Assembly: GCA_011087955.1 (NCBI GenBank)
Contig: JAALKR010000011.1
Span: 1-56,231 of the forward strand
Reading direction: 5' to 3'
Length of the DNA: 56,231 nucleotides
From: Oligoflexia bacterium
Lineage (GTDB): Bacteria; Bdellovibrionota; UBA1018; CAIPTA01; JAALKR01
Positions within the stretch are counted from its first letter, which is position 1; each line of letters begins with the position of its first letter. The position numbers were made by a program, and so were the translations under genes. Shown one piece after another: positions 1-9,466 of the stretch. A model generated the notes under the pieces. The model had not been told where the DNA came from. It ran no database searches and saw only the letters and a list, made by a program, of their open reading frames with translations.

Positions 1-20
1 TCGTAATTCGTAATTCGTAA
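1..20. repeat. Short 7-bp tandem repeat at window edge
   Basis: Nearly three copies of a 7-bp unit (cgtaatt) lie in tandem at the left edge, just downstream of the TonB-like stop codon. The array may continue beyond the window. No function can be assigned; it is a simple repeat of the kind that can vary in copy number. Confidence 0.5.
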
Positions 21-31
21 ACAGATTTAAT

Positions 32-898
32 TCAAGACTGAAGAACAAAATCCCACCGAATTTTGATAAGTCCATCTTTTTCAATCAGTCCAGATGGTGG
101 ATTTGGAAATGGACCTGCGCGATTGAACGCTTCCACTGCCGCTTCGTCAAGCTCTTCCGCACCTGAGTCATCTAAAACCTGAATCCTAGTAATTTTTCCA
201 TTTTTATTCAGAACTACTACCAGACGAGTTACGTATTTAGACTCCTTTGCAAGTTTTCTACCCTGCCGGTAATAAGAAAGAAACACAGAACGAAGCTCCG
301 AATTCCAAGACTGTTCGAGTTTTTGACGAATACGGTGATAATAGCCGTAATAAACAAACTCCTTAGTATTGAGTAATGTTCGACTGCCTTCTTTTACATC
401 TTCCAGATAATCATTATTCGCCGGTTGCATACTGCCACGCTCACCCACATTTCTGGGCCGCTTCTTTGGGGGCTTTCTGAAGGCAAAATCACCTGGATCC
501 AGTGGCTGAAACTCCTGTTTTGGTGCAAGTTGCTTCAAGCTAAGCTTTTGACCTGATTTCAACTGCCCTTTACGAAAGATATCGACACGTGCGACTTTTG
601 TTTCCTTTTCCACTGCCTGCGTCTTCTTACCTAGAAGCTTCGCGTCTGGGGACTCCTTCGCCTCTTGCACTTCTTCCGTTTGCACAATTTGCTGCAGCTG
701 TTTCTCATCAATCATATCGAGTAAAGCAGGATCGATATCAATAGTTGTCTCTTCTTTGTTGAATAAACCGGAGCTGTGATGAGAGAAATCAATATGTGGA
801 TAGATAAGGAAGACGAAAAGATGCAACAAGATAGATGCTGTTAGAAATATAGTAGGAAAACGACGTTTGCTTCCTTGCTTTTCGCGCCTATTGGTCAC
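32..898 (-). CDS. TonB-like protein with C-terminal TonB domain
   Basis: A 288-residue protein with one N-terminal membrane helix (about residues 14-33). The helix contains Ser22 and His26, the SxxxH spacing that TonB uses to couple to ExbB/ExbD. A charged, Pro/Lys-rich middle follows (about 45-165). The C-terminal domain (about 185-288) has the TonB-family pattern of a central strand (RLVVVLNKNGKI) followed by a helix starting ELDEAAVEAF. Members of this family span the periplasm and pass proton-motive energy to outer-membrane transporters, or act as related envelope proteins. It starts with GTG. It lies 83 bases downstream of mrcA on the same strand and could be the last gene of that operon. 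No exbB or exbD is in the window, so its energising partner is unknown. Confidence 0.8.
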   Translation of the reverse strand: MTNRREKQGSKRRFPTIFLTASILLHLFVFLIYPHIDFSHHSSGLFNKEETTIDIDPALLDMIDEKQLQQIVQTEEVQEAKESPDAKLLGKKTQAVEKETKVARVDIFRKGQLKSGQKLSLKQLAPKQEFQPLDPGDFAFRKPPKKRPRNVGERGSMQPANNDYLEDVKEGSRTLLNTKEFVYYGYYHRIRQKLEQSWNSELRSVFLSYYRQGRKLAKESKYVTRLVVVLNKNGKITRIQVLDDSGAEELDEAAVEAFNRAGPFPNPPSGLIEKDGLIKIRWDFVLQS

Positions 899-981
899 GA
901 ACCGACCTCCTACCTATTCATCGTCAAACAAGCCGTCATCATTAACGATAATCACCACTAATGGTACATGTGAAATTTAGG

Positions 982-3687
982 TTAAAAGTCTTCCTTAAAA
1001 AAATCGCTTGAATCAGGTACTTGAGAGCTTTTCATTTTCACGCTTGGTTCGGTTCCTTCTACAAAAGCGACCTTTACCGCTCGAGAATCACCAGCCGAGG
1101 CTAAAGAGCCATCCTTCGGGTTTATTCGAACAAATACAATGCCTTTTGGCACAGAGTACTCGTCGCGACTATAGGCTTTGGTGGCCTCCTGCATGAATTC
1201 TGTCCAAGATGGAAGCGAAGCTTTCGACCCAGTTTCACCTGGCCCCAAAGTTTTTGGGGTGTCATATCCAGTCCAAACGCCTGTAACTAACTCAGGCGAA
1301 AACCCTACAAACCAAGCATCCACAAAGTCATTGGTCGTGCCCGTTTTACCGCCTACCCGCTTTTTGATCGTGGCCGCACGGCGGCCAGTCCCACCTGGAT
1401 CATGAACGACCTGCTGTAATAAGTCAGTCATAATATATGCAGTCTTTTCGTCCATTGCACGCATTGGATTTTCAAATGTTTGAGCTTTGATGTGCTTCTT
1501 GCGCACACCCCTCACACCTTTCTTTGCTATAGCTGCTGCCCCTGGCTTCGCAAGCTTTTTTTCCTGATTAGTAATACCTTTAGCCGCCTCTAAGCGCTCC
1601 TTTTCTCTCTGAGCCTCTCTTAGTGCCAACCACTTCGCTGCCACCGCAGCTTCCATATCTCCCTGCTTATGCTCAAAAAGGATTTGGCCCTCACGATTTT
1701 TTACAGAGAGAATGTAAATTGGCTCAATTCGTAACCCATTACGTGGAAAAATTGCATAGGTCTTCGTCAAATCAATCAACGAAATCGCATTCGAACCTAG
1801 TGCTAAAGAAAGGTCTCGGTTAAGGCCTTCCGTAATCCCGATATTCTTAGAGTAGTCAATCAAGTATGGAATCTGAATATCTTGCAGTAATTTAACTGTA
1901 GGGACGTTCCTAGATTTAATAAAGGCCATCCTCAAAGTCGTATCACCGTAATAGCGTCCACCATGGTTTTCGGGGATCCATTTCAAGTCTTGTTTACCTT
2001 GGTTCTCGAAGATGATGGGCGAATCAATAATGATCGATCCAGGAGTATAGCCTTTATCGAGGGCTGCGGCATACAAGAAAGGCTTAAATGCAGACCCGGG
2101 CTGCCGCGCCCCTTGTAAGACACGATTATATTCACTCTCTTCAAAATCACGGCCACCGACCATAGCGACTACTTTGCCAGTATCCACCTCCATACTGATA
2201 AGCGCACTTTGTGCTGTCCATTTTTGGTCCAGAGTAACACGAACTAGTTCTGCTTCTTGTTGCTTCTTTGTTTTCTGTTTACCTGCCGCAAGTTCTTTCA
2301 CTACTGGAATGCGCAATACTTTTACGTTGATCACATCACCAACTCTAATTGCTTCCGTGATATTTTTGATCTTCTGACGATATGCAAACTCACCATCTCG
2401 AACGCGCTTCGCCCAACGCATGGGCTCTACAGAAATTCTTGTCTGAATCGGGCCAACCAATACTCGGGCAGATTTTTTATTTTTCTCTATCTTTGTGACA
2501 ATACCCTTATACACTTCGCCGATTTGTAGGAGTTCGCGATCATCTTTAAAAAGCCCTAACTTTTTTGAGCGCTCATAGGTATGCTGTTTCCAATCCTCGC
2601 CGCGGTAATGCTCGTCTGCAGTTCTTGGTAGATATACAAATTCGAATTTCTTCTTAAACAGGTTAAGCCGAACTTCCCTCAAAAGTTCAAGCATCTTTTC
2701 TTTATCTCTAACCTTAATCTGCTCAATCGGGCCCTTATAGCCTTGACGCTTACTTAAATCATAAAGACCGTCACGAACCGACTTACGAGCCTTAATCGAT
2801 AGATTGTAGTCAGCAGCAACCGTAACCTTTAAGCCACCACGATATAATTGCTCTTGCCCGTATTTAGCAATCAGTTCTTGACGGACTGTCTCTACGTAAT
2901 AAGGAGCAATATCTAGATTCATATCTTTCCGCTGGAAAAGTTTAATCTCTTCTATTTTTGCTTTTTCAAACTGCTCTCGGTTAATTTTCCCTGTCTGTAG
3001 CATTCGATTCAATACATATATCTGGCGCTTCTTCGCCGCAGGCGAGTTATTCAAAGGAGAATACTTGGATGGTGCTTGCGCAAGACCAGCTAATAGAGCA
3101 CATTCTGCAACTGTCAACTCTCGCACCTCCTTGCGAAAATAATTTTGAGCAGCCGCAGCAACGCCGTAAGCACCGTGCCCCAGATAAATTTGGCTCAGAT
3201 AAAGGAAGAGGATATCTTCCTTCTTGAGATATTGCTCCATTCGGCTGGCTAAAATTGCTTCCTTGAACTTACGCTCAAAGGATCGTTCTGAGCTAAGGAG
3301 AATTGACTTCGCAACCTGTTGGGTAATAGTTGAGCCCCCTTGCACCACGCGACCAGCTTTAATATTTGCAATAGCCGCACGTAAAACACCTTGGAAGTCA
3401 ATGCCAATATGTTCAAAAAAACGATCGTCCTCGGCTGAGATAAATGCGTCTTTGACTAGCTGGGAAAGCTCTGTAGACGGCTTAATATAGCGCCTTTCCT
3501 TAAAAAACTCACCAATCTTTCGGCCATCGTTCGCATAGATCTCAGTTACGAGTGCAGGATTATAGTCTTCTAGGGTTTTAAGTTCGGGAAGATCCTTAGT
3601 CATAATGAACAGGAGAAAGGCCATACTAAGCGTACCCACAATACCTGTGACGACAAGTCCTAAAAAAATACTTTTTAAGATTCTCAT
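982..3687 (-). CDS. mrcA: Penicillin-binding protein 1A (transglycosylase/transpeptidase)
   Basis: A 901-residue bifunctional class A PBP that polymerises and cross-links peptidoglycan on the outer face of the inner membrane. One membrane anchor lies at about residues 7-30. The GT51 glycosyltransferase domain (about 45-235) has the catalytic Glu86 in AEDDRFFEH and the QGGSTITQQ motif. An inserted OB-like region (about 385-460) is typical of the PBP1A branch. The transpeptidase domain has SxxK at Ser532-Lys535, SRN as the SxN motif, and KTGTT at Lys781. A Lys/Ala-rich insert separates SxN from KTG. The gene ends a run with xseB, tlyA and the patatin-like lipoprotein, 22 bases after the latter. 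Confidence 0.95.
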   Translation of the reverse strand: MRILKSIFLGLVVTGIVGTLSMAFLLFIMTKDLPELKTLEDYNPALVTEIYANDGRKIGEFFKERRYIKPSTELSQLVKDAFISAEDDRFFEHIGIDFQGVLRAAIANIKAGRVVQGGSTITQQVAKSILLSSERSFERKFKEAILASRMEQYLKKEDILFLYLSQIYLGHGAYGVAAAAQNYFRKEVRELTVAECALLAGLAQAPSKYSPLNNSPAAKKRQIYVLNRMLQTGKINREQFEKAKIEEIKLFQRKDMNLDIAPYYVETVRQELIAKYGQEQLYRGGLKVTVAADYNLSIKARKSVRDGLYDLSKRQGYKGPIEQIKVRDKEKMLELLREVRLNLFKKKFEFVYLPRTADEHYRGEDWKQHTYERSKKLGLFKDDRELLQIGEVYKGIVTKIEKNKKSARVLVGPIQTRISVEPMRWAKRVRDGEFAYRQKIKNITEAIRVGDVINVKVLRIPVVKELAAGKQKTKKQQEAELVRVTLDQKWTAQSALISMEVDTGKVVAMVGGRDFEESEYNRVLQGARQPGSAFKPFLYAAALDKGYTPGSIIIDSPIIFENQGKQDLKWIPENHGGRYYGDTTLRMAFIKSRNVPTVKLLQDIQIPYLIDYSKNIGITEGLNRDLSLALGSNAISLIDLTKTYAIFPRNGLRIEPIYILSVKNREGQILFEHKQGDMEAAVAAKWLALREAQREKERLEAAKGITNQEKKLAKPGAAAIAKKGVRGVRKKHIKAQTFENPMRAMDEKTAYIMTDLLQQVVHDPGGTGRRAATIKKRVGGKTGTTNDFVDAWFVGFSPELVTGVWTGYDTPKTLGPGETGSKASLPSWTEFMQEATKAYSRDEYSVPKGIVFVRINPKDGSLASAGDSRAVKVAFVEGTEPSVKMKSSQVPDSSDFFKEDF

Positions 3688-3709
3688 AAAATTCTAAACC
3701 TTTTACTAC

Positions 3710-4711
3710 CTAAAGCGCTTCTCCATACGAGAGATCATCTCGCATGCGGTTAATCAATTCCTGCATCGCCAACTTACCCTGCTCTATTATCTCTACACGA
3801 CGATTAAAATCAGTGAATCGAAAATTTTTTAGCTTAGGACGCAGAACATAACTCGCATTCTGCAGTTGATAGCGACCAATATTTTTCGCCAGCAAGAACT
3901 GCTTCCAAATAGCTGCATCTCGCTCCTCTAGTCCCTTGCTTGAAAACGAATCGGATAAGAGGTCAACCACTAAGACATGGGTCGCGCCAAGTTCAAAGGC
4001 CTTGCGCACTGGGTAAGGCGTCGACGCTATCCCACTGAGAAACTCCCCAGTATTTTCAATTTTCTGGCTCTCAAACACCTCTGGCAAAGCAATCGATGCT
4101 AAAATCGTGTCCACCCCGGGGCCGTTTTGTAAGACCTCTGGGCTACCTCCCGGCAGAGATGTCACACCAATCGCAACTGGAATCTGATAATCATCCAAAT
4201 GTGTGTAGCCTAAGTATTCTTTTAATACTGACCTCAATTTTTTTGTGCGCGCTTTAGAGGAGCGAATCGCTGAAAAGAGTGGGTAGTCTAAATAAACATT
4301 TTTCTTAATTTTAAAGACCTGCCACTGCACTTTGTTTAAATTGCGGTTCATGGAATAGAGTACACCCACTAACGCTCCCACCTCCACACCAATAATACAA
4401 TGAATCGGCAGCTTTTCTTTTTCAATAATTTCTAAAACGCCAACGTGAGCCATTCCCCGCGCCATACCCGGACCTAGCACCAAACACAGTCGCAAGTCAT
4501 CTGACCATTCTTTCGAGGCATCTTCATCGTCCGAGGCACCTTCATCAAATTCGATTTCTTCGATATTAACAACTGGATCTTCGATGGCTGGGAAGGGTCC
4601 CTTACCTGGCTTACCTGGCTTAGCTCGCTTGCTTGCACAAGCGCTCAGCCCGAGACTTGCAGTTATTGAAACTATTGCAATTATTATTGAGGCGAAAATT
4701 TTATTACTCAT
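3710..4711 (-). CDS. Patatin-like lipoprotein lacking the Ser/Asp dyad
   Basis: The fold resembles RssA/patatin phospholipases: an oxyanion-type loop (GPGMARGMAHVGVL), then the nucleophile elbow, then a C-terminal ELGATHVLVVDL strand. In active patatins the elbow is GxSxG; here it is GVEVG, with Glu110 in the Ser position. The DGG/A motif that holds the catalytic Asp reads SGI (Ser226). Both catalytic residues are therefore absent. The N-terminus is a lipoprotein signal with LSAC and Cys25; Ala at +2 favours outer-membrane sorting. I chose the ATG at 4711, which overlaps the tlyA stop by 8 bases and puts the signal peptide at the N-terminus; an ATG at 4765 would add 18 residues before the signal. 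It is probably a binding or scaffold protein of the envelope, encoded just before mrcA. Confidence 0.8.
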   Translation of the reverse strand: MSNKIFASIIIAIVSITASLGLSACASKRAKPGKPGKGPFPAIEDPVVNIEEIEFDEGASDDEDASKEWSDDLRLCLVLGPGMARGMAHVGVLEIIEKEKLPIHCIIGVEVGALVGVLYSMNRNLNKVQWQVFKIKKNVYLDYPLFSAIRSSKARTKKLRSVLKEYLGYTHLDDYQIPVAIGVTSLPGGSPEVLQNGPGVDTILASIALPEVFESQKIENTGEFLSGIASTPYPVRKAFELGATHVLVVDLLSDSFSSKGLEERDAAIWKQFLLAKNIGRYQLQNASYVLRPKLKNFRFTDFNRRVEIIEQGKLAMQELINRMRDDLSYGEAL

Positions 4712-5432
4712 GCTGTGCATACAATAAAAATTCTTGGTTTCCGTCTCCGCCGCTAATTTTGGCAAGTGCGCTTCCTTTTACACAGAAACCATATTCTCTC
4801 ATACGTTTGGACACCTCATTAAGGTGTTTTTCTATTGGTGCGCCTCTCTTAACTATTCCGTGCTTGCCGACATACTCTTTTCCAACTTCAAATTGCGGCT
4901 TAAATAATGCAATTAATTGTGTCCCATCAACGGCAAAGCCCTTGATATATTTTATAATTTTCATCAAAGAAATAAAGGAAAGATCTATAACAATGATATC
5001 AATTTTGTCACTAATTTCCGCCGGTGAGAAATCCTTTATATGACAGTTTTCACGAAACGTAACCCTTGGATCATTTCGCAATCTTTCATGAAGTTGCCCT
5101 GAGCCTACGTCTACACAATAAATTTGTTTTGCTCCATTTTGTAGAAGGCAATCTGTAAACCCTCCAGTACCCGCGCCGACATCCAACGCTACGCAACCGT
5201 GTACATCAACAGAGAACTCCTCGAGTGCGCCTTCCAGCTTTAGCCCGCCACGTGAAACATATGGATGTAAAGCGCCAGAACTGATAACTTCATTTTTTGT
5301 AGAAACCTTGAAACTTGGCTTTAGACAAACTTTCCTCTCGACCTGAATACGACCACTCGTAATTAGCTCTTGCGCCTGGGTTCGGCTTTCTGCCAACCCC
5401 TCTCTCACAAGATAGAGATCTAAACGTATCAT
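4704..5432 (-). CDS. tlyA: TlyA-family S4-domain RNA methyltransferase
   Basis: A 242-residue cytoplasmic protein. The N-terminal S4 RNA-binding domain (about 1-60) starts MIRLDLYLVREGLAESR. A Rossmann FtsJ-like methyltransferase domain follows, with the SAM-binding loop LDVGAGTGGFTDCLL (about 80-95) and a DIIVIDLSF strand. Family members 2'-O-methylate rRNA; many are annotated as haemolysin A. The ATG overlaps the xseB stop in an ATGA, so the two are likely co-translated, and its own stop overlaps the lipoprotein start. The family assignment is firm. The exact rRNA target in this organism is inferred. Confidence 0.9.
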   Translation of the reverse strand: MIRLDLYLVREGLAESRTQAQELITSGRIQVERKVCLKPSFKVSTKNEVISSGALHPYVSRGGLKLEGALEEFSVDVHGCVALDVGAGTGGFTDCLLQNGAKQIYCVDVGSGQLHERLRNDPRVTFRENCHIKDFSPAEISDKIDIIVIDLSFISLMKIIKYIKGFAVDGTQLIALFKPQFEVGKEYVGKHGIVKRGAPIEKHLNEVSKRMREYGFCVKGSALAKISGGDGNQEFLLYAQHE

Positions 5433-5683
5433 TCCTCGATGAAGGGTTTAGTTTTTACGCCATTATCGTCGACGGTTATTAACTCTTCAATTTTCTGCTC
5501 CGCAGATTGAAGTCGATCCTGACAAGTCTTTGCAAGCTTTACTCCCTCTTCAAACAGCGTAATTGATTCTTCGAGCAAGACCTCATCGGACTCAAGACTC
5601 TTTACAATAAATTTCAGCCGATCTAGCTGCTCCTCGAATTTAGGTTCTGTCTTCGATTTCATCGATTCCTTTTCTTTTGCCAT
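5429..5683 (-). CDS. xseB: Exodeoxyribonuclease VII small subunit
   Basis: An 84-residue XseB, within the usual 70-85 residues. It has the two-helix pattern FEEQLDRLKFIVKSLES...LEESITLFEEGVKLAKTC. The small subunit binds the XseA helical arm to form the nuclease that degrades single-stranded DNA. XseA is not in the window. A second ATG at 5662 has a better ribosome site (AAGGA, 4 bases upstream) and would give 77 residues, so the start is uncertain. It is the first gene of the xseB-tlyA-lipoprotein-mrcA run. Confidence 0.92.
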   Translation of the reverse strand: MAKEKESMKSKTEPKFEEQLDRLKFIVKSLESDEVLLEESITLFEEGVKLAKTCQDRLQSAEQKIEELITVDDNGVKTKPFIEE

Positions 5684-5844
5684 AGTGAAGAGGCATTAGC
5701 ATATTTATCATCTAAGGCCGACTGATTTCAGATCAGCAGTTATTTCAAATACTTAATTGAGCATTTTTTGTTGCATCATTTATTCAGTTCAATTAACATA
5801 TAAATACAGTCAGATATTACGAATGAAAATCCCAGGGGGCGTGA

Positions 5845-6330
5845 GTGTCGCATCTGAGGTACATCTGGGCAGCTCTCTTATTCGTTATCGGGGTTTTGTA
5901 CTGTCCGCAAAGTCTCCGAGCAGGGGAGCGCGTACAGGCTCCGACCGACAACGCCCGCGCTGCAGCCAGTAATCATCCTAAAACCAGGCGCTTTATCGAT
6001 TTGCAGCCCTACCGTGGAATAAAATCAGTGAACAATGTAAGAGCTCCAAGCTCCCATGATCAATCTCGACATACTTTTTTAATTACACATTTGGGTATGA
6101 CTAATTTAGAAGCGAACGCCTTCGAATACGTAAATCGCCGGTACTCAAACAGAATTTCTGAAATAGTTATGGACCACGATCCTGCCGGGCTCGATTCAAA
6201 ATCACTTGAAAAAATTGTCAAAATAAATGACCAACGCGACGACTGGCTTAAAAAAAGACTAGGCGAATCCCAATACCAGTTATTTTTGGAGTTTGAAGAA
6301 CGCGAGTTCTTCCGAAATGGGAATTTTTAG
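5845..6330 (+). CDS. Small exported protein of unknown function
   Basis: 161 residues, GTG start preceded by an AGGGGG ribosome site. Residues 1-26 form a signal peptide ending in a good cleavage site (SLRA before GE). The mature part is charged. From about residue 75 it seems helical, with many acidic and basic residues (SLEKIVKINDQRDDWLKKR), and ends EEREFFRNGNF. No Cys remains after the signal. I do not recognise the family. It reads toward the radical SAM gene 62 bases downstream, so co-transcription is possible but not shown. Confidence 0.6.
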   Translation: MSHLRYIWAALLFVIGVLYCPQSLRAGERVQAPTDNARAAASNHPKTRRFIDLQPYRGIKSVNNVRAPSSHDQSRHTFLITHLGMTNLEANAFEYVNRRYSNRISEIVMDHDPAGLDSKSLEKIVKINDQRDDWLKKRLGESQYQLFLEFEEREFFRNGNF

Positions 6331-6392
6331 CATTGAACCCTTAAACCTGTTTTGCTACCCTTTTCACAGAGTATGAACATCTGTTTCAAGAT

Positions 6393-7532
6393 ATGAACAG
6401 TCCATTTCACCAGACTTATAACTGGCACTTTGAAATTTCCTCAAAATGCGCCCTTCGTTGCCCACGTTGCGTGCGAGAAGAAGAGCCTGGCTCCTTCACA
6501 CAGAAGGAACTATCCCTAGCATTCTTCCAAAGAAATTTTACGCCTGAATTTTTGCGCGACAACGTTTTACGAATTACTTTTTCTGGCGGTCTCGGGGACT
6601 CAATTTACAACTCTCAGCTAATTGAGATCGTGGACTATTTGAAAACTGCCCACCCCGATTTCCAGCTGGTTATTGTCACCAACGGTTCCTATAAATCTCG
6701 CGATTGGTGGACAAAGCTCGCCGCTAAAATGAACCATTTGGATGAAGTCATCTTTTCAATCGACGGCTGGAACCATGAATCAAATATCCAATATCGAATT
6801 AATTCGGACTGGGAGAGCATCATGACTGGAATGGATGTCATGACAAATAGCCTTGCTTTTATTCGTTGGAGCACGCTTGTCTTTCGTTTCAATCAAGACC
6901 ATCTGGCTAAAATTCGAGACCTTGCAAAAGTAAAAGGTGTTGATCAATTTCATACTGTTCTTTCCGAGCGATTTGGATCAAAGTTCTATAGATACGGCAA
7001 TGAAGACCCTCTTGCACCTTCCAAAGAACTCCAATCACCGATATCAAGAACGCTTCGTCTGAAAGAAGAGTTTGACCAAGGAAAGGGCAAGAAGAAAAAG
7101 AGCCGCATTATTTACCAAAAAATTGACGCAGCTCTAGAGAAGCACACTAAAGATACTGAAACTCGGTATGGGCAGAATGCTATTCTGCCAACTTGCAAGT
7201 TTGGCTATCGAGGTGCTTTTGTCGATGTCGAAGGGTTCTATTATCCTTGCTCCTGGGTGGCCCACCCCTTTAAGGAAAAACACTCTGAGTATGTTGCAGG
7301 CAAGATAGAAAATTATGACGAATGTTTTGGGCAATACAAACCTCGCCTCTCCCTGCATACGCGCAGTCTTGCGGATATTTTAATGGACCCAATCTGGAAG
7401 GAGATTGAGCTGCGCTGGGCTGACTTAGATACTGCACCAATCGTTTGTGAGCGAAAATGTCTAAATAAGCCCATCTATAAGGATACTATCCACACAAAAT
7501 CTATTATGCTCAAAGGAGAAGTGTTGATTTAG
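6393..7532 (+). CDS. Radical SAM protein with C-terminal twitch-like Cys region
   Basis: 379 residues. The radical SAM cluster motif is at Cys19-Cys23-Cys26 (KCALRCPRC), with a glycine strand FSGGLGD soon after. The C-terminal part has further Cys in LPTCKFGYRG, YYPCSW and VCERKC, as in twitch/SPASM auxiliary-cluster domains. It resembles the protein encoded at 53033-54127 in layout: the EISSKC/EITTKC start, the CP.C motif, NGSxxxxxWW, SIDG/AIDG, and a VFRFNQD/VFRHNED segment. Such enzymes use SAM to make a radical that modifies a peptide or other substrate. The substrate is not evident. The stop codon overlaps the convergent typA stop by 4 bases. Confidence 0.82.
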   Translation: MNSPFHQTYNWHFEISSKCALRCPRCVREEEPGSFTQKELSLAFFQRNFTPEFLRDNVLRITFSGGLGDSIYNSQLIEIVDYLKTAHPDFQLVIVTNGSYKSRDWWTKLAAKMNHLDEVIFSIDGWNHESNIQYRINSDWESIMTGMDVMTNSLAFIRWSTLVFRFNQDHLAKIRDLAKVKGVDQFHTVLSERFGSKFYRYGNEDPLAPSKELQSPISRTLRLKEEFDQGKGKKKKSRIIYQKIDAALEKHTKDTETRYGQNAILPTCKFGYRGAFVDVEGFYYPCSWVAHPFKEKHSEYVAGKIENYDECFGQYKPRLSLHTRSLADILMDPIWKEIELRWADLDTAPIVCERKCLNKPIYKDTIHTKSIMLKGEVLI

Positions 7533-9334
7533 CGTCCAGGCACTTTCAAAGATTTCTTCCGAATTCGCAAATGCTTCGGGGTCACTTCCACAATTTCATC
7601 GGTATCGATCCACTCCAACGCCCGCTCAAGAGATAAGTTTGTGTACGTAGATAACTGAATCATCTCATCTTTTCCGGAGGCACGAATATTGGTAAGTTTC
7701 TTTTCTTTCAACACGTTCACCGGCAAATCATTATCACGATGGTGCTCCCCAATCACCATGCCCTCATACACATCTATTCCGGCTGGTACGAACAAACGTC
7801 CGCGAGCTTGCAAATGAAACAAGGCATAGGCAACCGACTTCCCCGGGCGGTCTGCCACAAGCGCGCCATTCACTCGCATAGGAATCTCTCCCGCATATGG
7901 ACGAAATTCTAAGAAGCGAGCATTTAAAATGCCCATGCCTCGAGTCTCCGTCATAAAATAACCACGAAAACCAATTAGCCCACGCGATGGAATTTCGAAA
8001 GTAATTCGATTTCGGCCATCATCCCGCGTTTCCATTCCTTGCATTACGCCTTTCCGTTGCAGCATATATTCAGAAATGGCACCGACGTAATCTGAAGGCG
8101 TATCGATCAATACCTCTTCAAAGGGCTCATGCTGGATGCCATTGACCTCGCGCATAATCACCTGTGGCTTGCCAACAGCGAGCTCAAAACCTTCGCGACG
8201 AATTTTTTCAATAATCACAGAAAGCTGCAACTCTCCCCTGCCCACAACTTCGAAAGAGTCCGAAGTCTCACCTTCCTCCACACGAATGGCAACGTTGCGA
8301 AGTGCTTCCTTACACAAACGATCCCCAAGCTCTCTAGATAAGAGTGGTTTTCCATCTTTGGAAGCTAGAGGAGAAGTATTCACAAAAAAAGTCATGCGTA
8401 CAGTCGGGGGCTCCACTTCTAATCGCTTTTGAATTACCGAGGCATCTATCGTGGAAATCGTGTCGCCAATGGTAAACTCCGGTACGCCTGTAAGAATAAC
8501 AATGTCACCGGCAAAGGCTTCTTCCACTGGCTTTTGCTCCAGCCCTACATATTGTAAGACCTGCTGCACACGGAAGCCTCTTCCTTTGCCATCCTTACCA
8601 AAAAGGCCAACAAAGTCGCCTTTATTAATTTTGCCTTGTGCGATTCTACCTACCGCCATTCGTCCCAAATAATCGGAGTAGGCGATATTAGAAATTAGAA
8701 TGGAGAGCGTGGAGTCCACTGACATTTCCCCCTTTGGCACGGTTTTATACAGCAATTCAAACAGCGGCTTCAGACTTGGTTCTACTGAATCTGCTCGCAC
8801 AGTGGCATCGGGCCTATCGAGTGTTGCATAGCCTGAACGTGCAATTGCATAAATTGTTGGGTACTCCATTTGCATCTCGTCTGCTCCCAAATCAATGAAA
8901 AGATCAAAAATTTCGTTTTCCACTTCTTGGACGCGTGCATCGGAGCGATCAATCTTATTGATGATCACGAGCAATTTTAAATTCTTCTCAATTGCTTTCT
9001 GTAAAACAAAACGAGTTTGCGGCAGCGGCCCCTCGGCGGCATCCACCAGCAGGCAGGCCGCATCGACCATGCCAAGTATCCGCTCCACTTCCCCACCAAA
9101 ATCAGCATGGCCAGGAGTATCGACAATATTAAATTTTGAATCGCGATAGGTGAAGGAGGTATTTTTAGCCTCAATCGTGATACCACGCTCTTTTTCCTGA
9201 TCAATACTATCCATTACCCGCTCTTCAACCACTTCGTTTTCCCGAAAGATTCCACTTTGTTTCAATATAGCGTCCACAAGAGTAGTCTTGCCGTGGTCGA
9301 CGTGAGCAATAATTGCAATATTTCTGAAATCCAT
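7529..9334 (-). CDS. typA: Translational GTPase TypA/BipA
   Basis: A 601-residue ribosome-associated GTPase, full length for BipA. The N-terminus has P-loop AHVDHGKTT (about 10-18), then switch II DTPGHADF and NKID. Domain II, the EF-G-like domains III and V, and the BipA C-terminal domain follow (GLIGFRGYFMTETRG, then a basic end KHLRIRKKS). TypA helps 50S assembly and growth under stress or cold. It stands alone on the minus strand, with tRNA-Val on the opposite strand upstream. Confidence 0.96.
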   Translation of the reverse strand: MDFRNIAIIAHVDHGKTTLVDAILKQSGIFRENEVVEERVMDSIDQEKERGITIEAKNTSFTYRDSKFNIVDTPGHADFGGEVERILGMVDAACLLVDAAEGPLPQTRFVLQKAIEKNLKLLVIINKIDRSDARVQEVENEIFDLFIDLGADEMQMEYPTIYAIARSGYATLDRPDATVRADSVEPSLKPLFELLYKTVPKGEMSVDSTLSILISNIAYSDYLGRMAVGRIAQGKINKGDFVGLFGKDGKGRGFRVQQVLQYVGLEQKPVEEAFAGDIVILTGVPEFTIGDTISTIDASVIQKRLEVEPPTVRMTFFVNTSPLASKDGKPLLSRELGDRLCKEALRNVAIRVEEGETSDSFEVVGRGELQLSVIIEKIRREGFELAVGKPQVIMREVNGIQHEPFEEVLIDTPSDYVGAISEYMLQRKGVMQGMETRDDGRNRITFEIPSRGLIGFRGYFMTETRGMGILNARFLEFRPYAGEIPMRVNGALVADRPGKSVAYALFHLQARGRLFVPAGIDVYEGMVIGEHHRDNDLPVNVLKEKKLTNIRASGKDEMIQLSTYTNLSLERALEWIDTDEIVEVTPKHLRIRKKSLKVPGR

Positions 9335-9466
9335 ACTTTCTTACTTATGAGGCACTACCCAAAAAGATGCAAGATGATTGACCTTTTCCTTGAACAGGTT
9401 TAGAAAGAGGTCCCATTTTGGAAGGAGCGCCTGTTTAGGGTAACTCTAAATTGTTTTCTAACTGTC

